This document shows positions 9,249 through 17,179 of a DNA stretch of 59,801 bases, in pieces. The stretch is taken from NCBI GenBank assembly GCA_017937705.1, contig JAGBDC010000028.1:1-59801 (forward strand), written 5' to 3'. The notes below the pieces were generated by a model. That model ran no database searches, had not been told where the DNA came from, and worked only from the letters and a program-made list of their open reading frames with translations. Position 1 is the stretch's first letter; each line of letters opens with the position of its first letter. The DNA is from Alphaproteobacteria bacterium (GTDB lineage: Bacteria > Pseudomonadota > Alphaproteobacteria > RF32 > CAG-239). The position numbers and the translations under genes are program-made.

Positions 9249-10154
9249 ATGACTAATCCGATTTATATTATAGGAAATAACACGTTAGCATATTATCTGG
9301 GAGCTCAAATTCAAAGTAGCGGACATAATGTCATTTTATTAACCGATAAACACTCATCCGGAGAAAGTTTATCAACAGACGGGATATCAATCAAAGAAGA
9401 CCGCAGTCTTACCCAAAAACGCCATAAATTAAACGCTGCCGAAATCATGAAAGAACCGGCAAAAATGGTAATTATTACTGCTTTTGCCAATAAATTAAAC
9501 ACTATGCTAAGCTGTGTTTCTCGTTCCAAAATCGGCAATGCGCCTGTTGTATGTTTTACCCCTATAAAAGATTTGAGCTACTTAACTCCTATTCTGGGAG
9601 AAAATCTACATGCTGCGTATTTTAACGGATATATCATAAACAACAAACAAACAATCTCTCTACTAGGAAGAGGGACAAGTATAACTCTTTGTCCCCCTAA
9701 AGATAGAGATGCTGACGAAGATATTTTGAATATTTTTACCGAAAGCAAATTGGAAATCAATGTCAGCAGCAATTCTTTATTGAGTTTTTGGGAATATTTT
9801 TCTTCTTATGCCTTATGCTCGATTCTTTCTGCTGCAAGAGACGATAAAATTTCTGATTTATTAAAAGAAAAAGACGAAAAAGAGCGTATAAGCATATTAG
9901 TAGAAGAATTTTGCTCTTTAGCAAGAGTTGATGATATTGTATTAAACGATAAAGTTGTTCTGAAAAATATATACAATACACCCGTTAACTATATTTATCC
10001 GCTACACCAATCAATTAAAAATGGCGGAAAAGATGATTTTAATTTGTTGAGTACGATTATAAACGATTCGGCTATGCTCACCAAACAGCCGATACCTAAA
10101 ATAAATTATTTACTGAAAAAACTGTATAACAATATATTAAATCCTATATTGTAA
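9249..10154 (+). CDS. Ketopantoate reductase-like protein, catalytic residues missing
   Basis: The 301-residue protein has the overall plan of PanE/ApbA: an N-terminal Rossmann fold (YIIGNNTLAYYLGAQI) and an all-helical C-terminal domain. However, the nucleotide loop reads GNNTLA instead of G-x-G-x-x-G, and the catalytic K-x3-N-x3-N helix appears as WEYFSSYALCS, with Tyr183, Tyr187 and Ser191 at the expected positions (alignment by eye). It may therefore be a non-catalytic or repurposed paralogue rather than a pantothenate-pathway enzyme. It is translationally coupled to rsmB (one-base gap). Fold assignment is reasonably sure, function is not. Confidence 0.65.
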   Translation: MTNPIYIIGNNTLAYYLGAQIQSSGHNVILLTDKHSSGESLSTDGISIKEDRSLTQKRHKLNAAEIMKEPAKMVIITAFANKLNTMLSCVSRSKIGNAPVVCFTPIKDLSYLTPILGENLHAAYFNGYIINNKQTISLLGRGTSITLCPPKDRDADEDILNIFTESKLEINVSSNSLLSFWEYFSSYALCSILSAARDDKISDLLKEKDEKERISILVEEFCSLARVDDIVLNDKVVLKNIYNTPVNYIYPLHQSIKNGGKDDFNLLSTIINDSAMLTKQPIPKINYLLKKLYNNILNPIL

Positions 10155-10212
10155 TTAAATAATTTAGAGATTAATATTGTAGTATAATTTATCAAGATAC
10201 GGAGATTTATTA

Positions 10213-11301
10213 ATGAACGGCACTTTTTTAATCATATTACTTGCAGCTTTTATCAGCTTCATTCTTCCGGCTATAATATATAGTTTTATTGTAAAAAAAA
10301 GAGGACGCTTCAACAGCGACAACTCAAAAAACACTTCTCTTTTTCTTCCTTTCGCTTTGTCGTTGTTTGCGGTTTCTGTTGCTCTGTATTATACCGTATA
10401 TGATAATAGAGATTTTTTAACTGTAATGACATCAACAGAACTGATTATTCCTTTCATTTCAGCTATAATAATTGGTATCATCGGTACAGTATCAAAAAAT
10501 AATAAATTCATTTTTTCGCTAGTTTTGCTGTTAGGCTCTTTTGCTTCGGCTTTTGTAATACCTGACGATGCAATAATATATATTGCCAATATAAATCCTT
10601 TAATAGTGAAAGCCGGTATAGGCTTGGCTTGGTTTTTATTTAGTTTGATATACAGATATGCAAATGTCGGTGATGCAATACTTTCAATACAATCAATAAC
10701 CATTGCTGTCGGTATTGCTCTTTTAGGACTTATTGGAGCAATACCTGCATTTTTAGGCTTTTTGGGAATTATGTATACTGCCGGATTTTTAGCTCTTATG
10801 TCATTTACCTGGTACCCTGCCAGATTAAAAATATCAAATGAAGAAGCCTGTTGTTTTGGGTTTATTTTATTTTCATTAATAGCATGGACTTCTACTGAAA
10901 ATGCTGCCGGATGTGTTTTAATATTCTGCCTATATTTCATCATTGATATTTTGTGGGCATTTTTATTAAAGTTATCTTTTATGGATAAATATTCAAACAT
11001 ACAGCAAAATACATCTTACGGAAAAGCAATAGAACTGGGTATGATTCCGAACTTGGTTGCTAATTATGTTATCAGAATTCAGATTCTTTTGCTGTTTTTA
11101 GGATCGTTTCAAGCTTTGGCAGACAATCATTTTTCTCTACTGTTAGCATCTTCATTGATTGCGATTTGGTTCATGTACAGACTTAAAAATATTAGTGACG
11201 GACCACAAAGTTTTAAGGACATCAATCGCCAGGTATTAGAAGATCTGCAAGCTCGCATCAATGATATAAAGCAATATACAAACAAGGATAATAATTTTTA
11301 A
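10213..11301 (+). CDS. Polytopic membrane protein, unknown function
   Basis: The 362-residue protein has roughly ten hydrophobic segments spread along its length (for example about residues 4-27, 46-63, 76-92, 99-116, 130-146, 160-200, 213-247 and 288-318) and a charged cytoplasmic C-terminal tail of about 40 residues containing a helical QVLEDLQARINDIKQY segment. I recognise no transporter or enzyme signature. Its stop overlaps the ATG of the following TPR gene by one base, so the two are translationally coupled and probably functionally linked. Confidence 0.6.
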   Translation: MNGTFLIILLAAFISFILPAIIYSFIVKKRGRFNSDNSKNTSLFLPFALSLFAVSVALYYTVYDNRDFLTVMTSTELIIPFISAIIIGIIGTVSKNNKFIFSLVLLLGSFASAFVIPDDAIIYIANINPLIVKAGIGLAWFLFSLIYRYANVGDAILSIQSITIAVGIALLGLIGAIPAFLGFLGIMYTAGFLALMSFTWYPARLKISNEEACCFGFILFSLIAWTSTENAAGCVLIFCLYFIIDILWAFLLKLSFMDKYSNIQQNTSYGKAIELGMIPNLVANYVIRIQILLLFLGSFQALADNHFSLLLASSLIAIWFMYRLKNISDGPQSFKDINRQVLEDLQARINDIKQYTNKDNNF

Positions 11302-12674
11302 TGGCTTGGAAATTTTGGAAGAACCTATTAAATACTGCCGACAAAATCTCTGATTTTGATAGCGGAAGTATGAACGAACCGAAATTCAAAATTGTTGTCG
11401 CCGATTTTTATGATAATATCAACAGTTGCGGAGCCATAAATTTAGCTCAAATACTCAACAAGTGTGAAGGTCTTGAAGTTCAGTCATATACAGAAAATTT
11501 TGATCACTCATTTCTAAACCTTGAAAGTCGCAATATATTCGACCTTATTGATATGGGACAATCCATATTAAAACAAACAAAAGCAGAGGTTATTATTTGG
11601 GGATATAGAAACAAAGATAAAATCAGATTAAATTTTCAAAGCAAAAATCAATATGAAAATTACGGCAATTCTTTTGTTTCGCTAATGGATTATTTTTATA
11701 TTCCCGCTTCCGTACTTGATGATTCAAAAGAACAAATGCCCTCATCTCTTCTGTTGTTGCTATACGGAGCTGTTGTCAGTGCAATAAATAATTCCGGAAC
11801 AGAAAAACAAATATATAAAAAATATTTGCTGAAAAAAATCGTAAATAAATTATCGCAAATAGATTCAGTTCAAACACTGGGCATAGATTATATGTCTTAC
11901 GTTCTAAACTTTTTAGGAATAACCTATTTAAGTTTAGCCTATGAAAGTTCGAACGTAGAAGATTTTAAGATTATAAAAGACTTGTTTGAATCTGCCCTAA
12001 AACACTGTGATACAATTTCCCATAATACTCATGTCGGATGTATCTACTATCATCTCGGACAACTTTACGATTGTGCAAGCAAGAATATGAAAAAACAACC
12101 CTCATCATTTTTTAAGGGTGCCATTAAAAACTATCAAACAGCTCAAAAGTATTTAAGTAAATATACATATCCTTATGAATATGGGAACGTTTGTTATAAA
12201 ATATCCGATTTATACCAAAATTATTGGAAAAAAACCCAAGAAAATCAAGCTTTGAGAGATGCTCTTTTTCAATTGAGAGAAGCAGAAAAAGTTTATACTC
12301 AAGCACTATTTCCCGAATTTTGGAGTAAAATAGAAGGACAGCTCGGATATTTGCTGCATAACTTAGGGTACACAACAAAAAATATGGAAATATGCAGACT
12401 CGCAACTGAAGCATATAAAAACCAGCAAAAAATCATAACCGAAAAAAAACAACCTAAACTTTGGGCTGAGATTCAGGAAAAAATCGGCGATTTATTGTTT
12501 TTTGAAGGACGCAACGAAAACAATATAGAAGTTCTGCAAGAAGCTTTATCTGTTTACCATGATGCCCTCTATGTTTTTGAAAACGAACTCGAAACATTAA
12601 GAGTTAAACAAATAAAGTTCAACATATCTCGAATTAATGACTTGCTATCAAGCTTACAGATTTCTTATGATTAA
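11301..12674 (+). CDS. TPR-repeat protein with N-terminal alpha/beta domain
   Basis: The 457-residue product has an N-terminal domain (about 1-150) with KFKIVVADFYD and AEVIIWGYRN strands. It resembles the 'LLIWGE' N-terminal domain of TPR proteins common in Rhodospirillales-type bacteria. From about residue 200 it forms helical tetratricopeptide-like repeats with AxxxY..A and LGxL.Y..G patterns. No signal peptide is evident, so it is likely cytoplasmic and could bind the charged tail of the preceding membrane protein, with which it overlaps by one base. It is a protein-protein interaction scaffold by fold; the partner is unknown. Confidence 0.6.
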   Translation: MAWKFWKNLLNTADKISDFDSGSMNEPKFKIVVADFYDNINSCGAINLAQILNKCEGLEVQSYTENFDHSFLNLESRNIFDLIDMGQSILKQTKAEVIIWGYRNKDKIRLNFQSKNQYENYGNSFVSLMDYFYIPASVLDDSKEQMPSSLLLLLYGAVVSAINNSGTEKQIYKKYLLKKIVNKLSQIDSVQTLGIDYMSYVLNFLGITYLSLAYESSNVEDFKIIKDLFESALKHCDTISHNTHVGCIYYHLGQLYDCASKNMKKQPSSFFKGAIKNYQTAQKYLSKYTYPYEYGNVCYKISDLYQNYWKKTQENQALRDALFQLREAEKVYTQALFPEFWSKIEGQLGYLLHNLGYTTKNMEICRLATEAYKNQQKIITEKKQPKLWAEIQEKIGDLLFFEGRNENNIEVLQEALSVYHDALYVFENELETLRVKQIKFNISRINDLLSSLQISYD

Positions 12675-12690
12675 TTTAATAAGGCTAAAA

Positions 12691-13803
12691 ATGAAAAAAA
12701 ACATTCTATTTTTTTTATTTTTTATCTCATTTTTTTCTTCTGCAAATGCTGGTGATTGGAACGTTCAAACTCATGGCTTAGCCGGAGGTTATTACGGCAT
12801 TTCACAAACCAACAATATAAATAAATATCCAAATCGTTGGGTTTTACGTGCAGATGCAACAATTAAGGCCGACTATATTTTTAACCCCACTCACAAAAGC
12901 GGAATACATGCCTCAACAACAATTATGTTCCGCCAAGATGACAAAAATCGCAGATGGGGCGAATATCGTTTTTATCCTTATTTTTTAGACGAATCACAAT
13001 ACGGAAGTTTTTATTTAGGATATGCGTATAATGTTGCCCATATTCTTCATAAAGGAGCAAAAGAAATTACATTTTTGAAAATAGACGATTCTAATGCTAC
13101 ATATTTTCTAAGCAATTCGAACTGGAACAACGGATTTAAATCAACATTATATGCAACTCCGAAATCAACTTCTATTCTAAACGATGGAAGAGCTCCGAAA
13201 TTTAATTATATAACCCCCGATTTTAAAGGTTTCAAAGCAGGATTTTCATATACTCCCGACAATGCTAACCGCCGTGGTATGGCCAGTCGCTATGCTGATT
13301 ACGAAAAAGAAGAAGACGGATACACTGTTGCAATACAAAATAAACAAAAGTTTGACAAACTGACTTTATATACCTCTGCCGGATACGGACTTTTCAATCG
13401 CACCGACAACGAGTTTTCTTTAGGTGTTACTGTCGAATACAAAAACTTCAACCTTGCTTCAGGATATAAAAAAGCCTACATTGATGGTAATAAAAATCCC
13501 ATTTCCGATTATAAAATAAATTCACATTTACCGGCATATTTTGACAATTACAGAGAATCCGAAGCTTGGAACATCAGCGCCGGTTATAAATGGGATAAAT
13601 TTCAAACCAATTTAGCTTATTTGAATACATCATCACCTAATACAAGGCATCAGGATAATTTGCTTATATGGTCAAATATATACAACTATAATAAATATTT
13701 TGATATTTATTTAGTAGGTGCCTATCTTAATTATCATCAAGCAGAAACCGTTGATGACAACCGAGGATATGCCGTCATAACCGGTATCGGGCTTAAATTT
13801 TAA
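12691..13803 (+). CDS. Outer-membrane porin-like beta-barrel
   Basis: From the ATG preceded by AAGG, the product is 370 residues with a signal peptide (MKKNILFFLFF, cleavage after SANA at residue 20). The mature chain is a succession of amphipathic strands rich in Tyr, Gly, Asn and aromatic residues, and it ends in GYAVITGIGLKF. The terminal Phe with alternating hydrophobics is the canonical outer-membrane beta-signal recognised by the BAM complex. It is most like Gram-negative porins (Porin_4/OmpC-like). The substrate is unknown. The gene starts shortly after the TPR gene and ends at a strong terminator. Confidence 0.75.
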   Translation: MKKNILFFLFFISFFSSANAGDWNVQTHGLAGGYYGISQTNNINKYPNRWVLRADATIKADYIFNPTHKSGIHASTTIMFRQDDKNRRWGEYRFYPYFLDESQYGSFYLGYAYNVAHILHKGAKEITFLKIDDSNATYFLSNSNWNNGFKSTLYATPKSTSILNDGRAPKFNYITPDFKGFKAGFSYTPDNANRRGMASRYADYEKEEDGYTVAIQNKQKFDKLTLYTSAGYGLFNRTDNEFSLGVTVEYKNFNLASGYKKAYIDGNKNPISDYKINSHLPAYFDNYRESEAWNISAGYKWDKFQTNLAYLNTSSPNTRHQDNLLIWSNIYNYNKYFDIYLVGAYLNYHQAETVDDNRGYAVITGIGLKF

Positions 13804-13807
13804 CAAA

Positions 13808-13843
13808 AAAAATTCCGACTACCTTTTACAGTCGGAAAATTTT
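13808..13843. terminator. Bidirectional terminator (porin / lysozyme)
   Basis: An 8-bp perfect stem (TTCCGACT at 13813-13820, AGTCGGAA at 13830-13837) is flanked by A and T runs on both sides. It serves the porin gene on the plus strand and the convergent GH24 gene on the minus strand. Confidence 0.85.
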
Positions 13844-14639
13844 AAATAATGTCATAAACACTTCTACCGGTAGCCTTATTTTTTCGAAGAAATTCCTCAA
13901 CAAAATCAGAACTGAATTTATAATTATAATATCCGTCCCAAGCAGGAGAAGAACTCATAAAAAATTCTCTGATTTCATAATTATAAAATCCGGCAGGAGT
14001 AAGTTCAAGAAGTTCGTAAGGAGTGATATATCCGCAATATATAGCACTCTGTACCCATTCTCTTTTCAACAATCCCGGAGCGAAACGACCGGCAGACTTT
14101 GTAAATTGTGTCATTCTGCGAGTAGCCTCAAGCGGAGTCATTCCACCATTTACAGCTTGTAAAAAGTCGCTTTTAATAAAATTTCCCGGTCCGACGTTAT
14201 ATATAAACATTGACGTTCCGATAATTTCTTGTCTTGTGAGCGGTTTTGTTACATATCTGTCAATATATGGAAAAACATATTTCCGTAAAAAGCTCCTTAC
14301 ACATTTTTGTGCATTAAGCATTTCTATTTGTTCACCCGGCTTTACCCTCTCTCCATTAGCATAAGTTGTAGATCCATACCCGATTGTCCACCTGCTTCCG
14401 CAAAAATATGATACAGGTTTATAATCTTCCACATAGGCAAGACAAATAATTATCTCGTCTTCAATACTCAAATACATTTTCTTATTTTCAGGAAGTATCT
14501 GTATTTCTGTCGTGTCAGGAAGAATTATATCTTTGGGCTGTTCCTCAATATCCTCCGGAGGATGCGAGTCAGGCAAGGTAACTTTACTGCAAATATAAAA
14601 AAACGTAATAATTGCAGCGATTACATAAAACTTTTTCAT
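13842..14639 (-). CDS. Membrane-anchored GH24 lysozyme-like protein
   Basis: The 265-residue protein begins with a single hydrophobic segment (residues 4-19, containing Cys17), then a Pro/Asp-rich linker (20-50), then a GH24 lysozyme domain. VEDYKPVSYFC followed by RWTIGYGS matches the phage-lysozyme active site with Glu71, Cys80 in the usual Asp position and Thr85. Cys replacing Asp is known in P1 Lyz. About 70 extra residues follow the domain. Expected activity is cleavage of the MurNAc-GlcNAc bond in periplasmic peptidoglycan. No phage genes surround it, and it has its own promoter and terminator, so a host remodelling role is likelier than lysis. Confidence 0.75.
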   Translation of the reverse strand: MKKFYVIAAIITFFYICSKVTLPDSHPPEDIEEQPKDIILPDTTEIQILPENKKMYLSIEDEIIICLAYVEDYKPVSYFCGSRWTIGYGSTTYANGERVKPGEQIEMLNAQKCVRSFLRKYVFPYIDRYVTKPLTRQEIIGTSMFIYNVGPGNFIKSDFLQAVNGGMTPLEATRRMTQFTKSAGRFAPGLLKREWVQSAIYCGYITPYELLELTPAGFYNYEIREFFMSSSPAWDGYYNYKFSSDFVEEFLRKNKATGRSVYDII

Positions 14640-14674
14640 ATAATAGGAAATTAAAAATTAGCAAAACTTTCGGA

Positions 14675-14702
14675 AATATAGCACAAAAACCAATCTTGTC
14701 AA
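14675..14702 (-). promoter_or_regulatory. Sigma-70-type promoter of the GH24 gene
   Basis: On the minus strand TTGACA (14697-14702), a 16-base spacer and TATATT (14675-14680) precede the GH24 start by about 35 bases. Confidence 0.65.
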
Positions 14703-14781
14703 TTTTGTGGCAAATATATTTTTTCAAAAAAAACTTGCAAATTTTGCTTTTAAATCTTAATACAAGAATAAGAAACAAAAC

Positions 14782-14872
14782 GGATGAGTGGCAGAGAGGC
14801 TGAATGCGCGCGACTCGAAATCGTGTTTACGGTAATCCCGTAACGGGGGTTCAAATCCCTCCTCATCCGCCA
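14782..14872 (+). tRNA. tRNA-Ser (anticodon CGA)
   Basis: The 7-bp acceptor stem (GGATGAG with CTCATCC), discriminator G, encoded CCA, a long class II variable arm (GTTTACGGTAATCCCGTAAC region) and the anticodon loop CTCGAAA identify tRNA-Ser reading UCG. The T arm GGGGGTTCAAATCCCTC is intact. Confidence 0.95.
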
Positions 14873-15068
14873 AAATTTTTAAAGCAGGATTTAAATTTGA
14901 GAGGGGGGCGCACCGATAGAAAAATTCCTCCTCCTGACATATCTGGTAGAAAACGTTTAGGTTTTAAAATCAAAAACTTTTGAATATACCCACACAAAGA
15001 ACACGTCAATTTTTGTCATAATAGTATGTATTGTTGTTTTTATCATAATCTTTTAAAAGGATGTAAAA

Positions 15069-15770
15069 ATGAAAAAGAACAAAACAATTATTTTTATGAC
15101 AGCTTTTATTTTTTGTTTTTTATTTATTTTTCTGGAGAAAAAAATACCTTCTGTTAATGAAAATAATTTATCGACATTAAACAGCTTCGTCAAAACTTTT
15201 CACGCAGATGGAGGTTGTTATACCATCGTAAATGCTGCCAACGAACAAATTATTGATGAAGCTTGTATAAAAACAAACCGAAATATATCCATCACCACAG
15301 AAGGTTTTAAGAAATCTTTTTATGCAATAGCATTAAAAAACAATGAAAATAAATATACTAAAAAACAAATATACGATTATTTATCACAATACATTTTTAG
15401 TTCATCTGAAACCCTAACAATTAAGCAACTTACTTCGTCCTATGTGAAATTTTTACAAAACAAAAATAATTATATTGAACAAAAATATATAAAAAATATT
15501 ATGGCAAAAAATGTTACGGAAGGCACTGCTAAAAAAGCCAATATAGAAGGAGCTAATATTCATGGATTGACATCAACAACAACACTGCCGAATAAAAATA
15601 ATATAACAACCTTTATAGGCAATTTTAGTCACAACGACCACGACTACGTCGTTGTAGCATTGCTCGTTTCTCCTAAAGGATTGAAAACAACCTTTGGATA
15701 TAACAGCGCAGGATGGAACTCTGTTCCTTTAGCGGCAGAATTAATAAAAAACATTATGGGAGATTCATAA
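15069..15770 (+). CDS. Membrane-anchored degenerate transpeptidase/beta-lactamase-fold protein
   Basis: The 233-residue protein has an N-terminal membrane anchor (residues 6-22). The rest follows the plan of a penicillin-binding transpeptidase domain without its catalytic motifs. TEGFKKSFYAIAL (77-89) looks like the S-x-x-K helix with Glu78 in place of Ser and Lys81 kept. LTIKQLTSSYVKFLQN (116-131) mirrors the 'TPLQLAxAYAxxANxG' segment, EGTAKKA (151-157) mirrors the GTA motif, HGLTST (165-170) sits where KTGT belongs, and TTFIGNFS and YVVVALLVSPKG (180-204) mirror the closing strands. I infer an inactive binding or regulatory homologue. It is coupled to the ADP-ribosylglycohydrolase gene (one-base gap). 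Confidence 0.5.
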   Translation: MKKNKTIIFMTAFIFCFLFIFLEKKIPSVNENNLSTLNSFVKTFHADGGCYTIVNAANEQIIDEACIKTNRNISITTEGFKKSFYAIALKNNENKYTKKQIYDYLSQYIFSSSETLTIKQLTSSYVKFLQNKNNYIEQKYIKNIMAKNVTEGTAKKANIEGANIHGLTSTTTLPNKNNITTFIGNFSHNDHDYVVVALLVSPKGLKTTFGYNSAGWNSVPLAAELIKNIMGDS

Positions 15771-15771
15771 A

Positions 15772-16974
15772 ATGGCTAAAAAAATAACAGACGGACTAAT
15801 TAAAACCGTAACAAAAAACGAATTTGATACTATAGAAACCGTATGTTTTTATAAAGATGGAAAAAAGCATGGAATCGAAACCCGAACCGGTTCCAATGGA
15901 TTTAAAAGTTACAGACTTTATATTAACGGATTAAAAGAAGGTGTTCATAAATTCTACCAAAACGATATGTTAATAAGTGAGGTTCCATACACTAAAAACA
16001 GGATAAATGGTATCATGAGGAAATATGATGACAATCTTATTTGCGAAGAAATAACCTATAAAAACGGAAAAAAAAGCGGACTAATCAGACAGTTTAATAA
16101 ATACGGAGTTATTATAGCAGAAACAACAACTCAAATAGAGCAAAAAAAAGAAAAAATCCGAAAAAGAAACAGAACTTTATCTTTTTTAGGAGCAATAGTC
16201 GGAGATGTTGTAGGATCTCGTTTTGAATGGGATAATATAAAAAGTAAAGAGTTTGATTTTTTTCATCCCGATTGTTTTTTTACTGATGATACCGTAATGA
16301 CAATAGCTATCGGTGATGCTCTTGCCGAATGTAAAGGTAATTACAAAAACTTAGGACAACAAACAATCCAATCAATGAAAAAAATCGGATTGTGCTATCC
16401 AGATTGTGGCTATGGTTACAATTTTGAACAATGGCTAAATTCTGAAAATCCTGCCCCATATAACAGCTGGGGTAATGGTGCTGCAATGAGAGTCAGTGCT
16501 TGCGCTTATTTTGCAAAATCATTTAAAGAAGTAAAAGAACTTGCTCGTAAAGTAACCGAAATTTCTCATAATCATCCGGAAGGACTTAAAGGAGCAGAAG
16601 CTACTGCCGTCGCTGTACGAGCAGCATTATTGGGAGTTGGAAAAAACGCTATACAACGTATTATAAACGACAACTATTACCCTATGAATTTTACTATTGA
16701 TGAGATTCGTGACAGATATAGTTTTAGCGAATCTTGCCAAAAAACTGTGCCTCAGGCATTAAAAGCTTTTTTTGAATCTGAAAATTTTGAAGATGCTATA
16801 AGAATTGCTATTTCTATTGGAGGAGATAGTGATACAATAGGGGCTATAACAGGAGCTGTAGCCGGAGCATATTATGGTGTTCCTTTGTATATTCATGAAG
16901 AAGTAGCTGGTTATCTTGATGATAGACTAAAAAATTTAATAAAAAAAATCATTGATCGAGCAACAAATTCATAA
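15772..16974 (+). CDS. MORN-like repeat / ADP-ribosylglycohydrolase fusion
   Basis: The 400-residue protein has two parts. Residues ~15-120 contain four to five YwqK/MORN-like repeats (YKDGKKHGIE, YINGLKEGVH, YTKNRINGIM, YKNGKKSGLI). Residues ~136-395 form an ADP-ribosylglycohydrolase (DraG/ARH) domain with LGAIVGDVVGSRFEW, the metal-binding FTDDTVMT (170-177), and GGDSDTIGAITGAVAGAYYG (350-369). All expected metal-binding Asp/Thr positions are present, so it is probably active in removing ADP-ribose from a protein or nucleic acid, or in hydrolysing a related ADP-ribosyl compound. The repeat domain may target it. No secretion signal is evident. It follows the degenerate transpeptidase-like gene after one base and ends at a strong terminator. 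Confidence 0.8.
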   Translation: MAKKITDGLIKTVTKNEFDTIETVCFYKDGKKHGIETRTGSNGFKSYRLYINGLKEGVHKFYQNDMLISEVPYTKNRINGIMRKYDDNLICEEITYKNGKKSGLIRQFNKYGVIIAETTTQIEQKKEKIRKRNRTLSFLGAIVGDVVGSRFEWDNIKSKEFDFFHPDCFFTDDTVMTIAIGDALAECKGNYKNLGQQTIQSMKKIGLCYPDCGYGYNFEQWLNSENPAPYNSWGNGAAMRVSACAYFAKSFKEVKELARKVTEISHNHPEGLKGAEATAVAVRAALLGVGKNAIQRIINDNYYPMNFTIDEIRDRYSFSESCQKTVPQALKAFFESENFEDAIRIAISIGGDSDTIGAITGAVAGAYYGVPLYIHEEVAGYLDDRLKNLIKKIIDRATNS

Positions 16975-16985
16975 CGCTAAATAAC

Positions 16986-17015
16986 AAAAAAGCCACCTTC
17001 TTAGGTGGCTTTTTG
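16986..17015. terminator. Bidirectional terminator
   Basis: An 8-bp stem AGCCACCT / AGGTGGCT with a four-base loop is flanked by A and T runs. It terminates the ADP-ribosylglycohydrolase gene (plus) and the tRNA-Gly transcript (minus). Confidence 0.88.
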
Positions 17016-17019
17016 TAAT

Positions 17020-17094
17020 TGGAGCGGGTGAAGGGATTCGAACCCTCGACATCAACCTTGGCAAGGTTGCGCTCTACCCCTGAGCTACGCCCGC
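17020..17094 (-). tRNA. tRNA-Gly (anticodon GCC)
   Basis: The cloverleaf on the minus strand has acceptor GCGGGCG / CACCCGC, D arm GCTC-GAGC, anticodon loop TTGCCAA, T loop TTCGAAT, discriminator T and encoded CCA. By eye the acceptor has one C-A mismatch at position 6:67; everything else is canonical. Confidence 0.95.
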
Positions 17095-17179
17095 ATCGTT
17101 AGAACGAAGTATTTAATACCACATACAAAAATTTTTGCAAGCATAATTTTAAACTTTTTTCAAAAAAAATATTTTCACT

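Noticed and set aside
13842..14639. Prophage or lysis cassette suggested by the GH24 gene
   Set aside because: No holin, spanin, integrase, terminase or structural phage gene is near, and the gene has its own promoter and a terminator shared with a host porin gene.
14873..15068. Small RNA or peptide gene downstream of tRNA-Ser
   Set aside because: The stretch contains a G-rich run and a complementary CCTCCTCC, but no start with a ribosome-binding site and no stable terminator, so nothing is called.
14782..17094. Integrative island between tRNA-Ser and tRNA-Gly
   Set aside because: No integrase and no direct repeat of the tRNA-Ser 3' end could be found between 14873 and 17100, so only an accessory-like patch is claimed.
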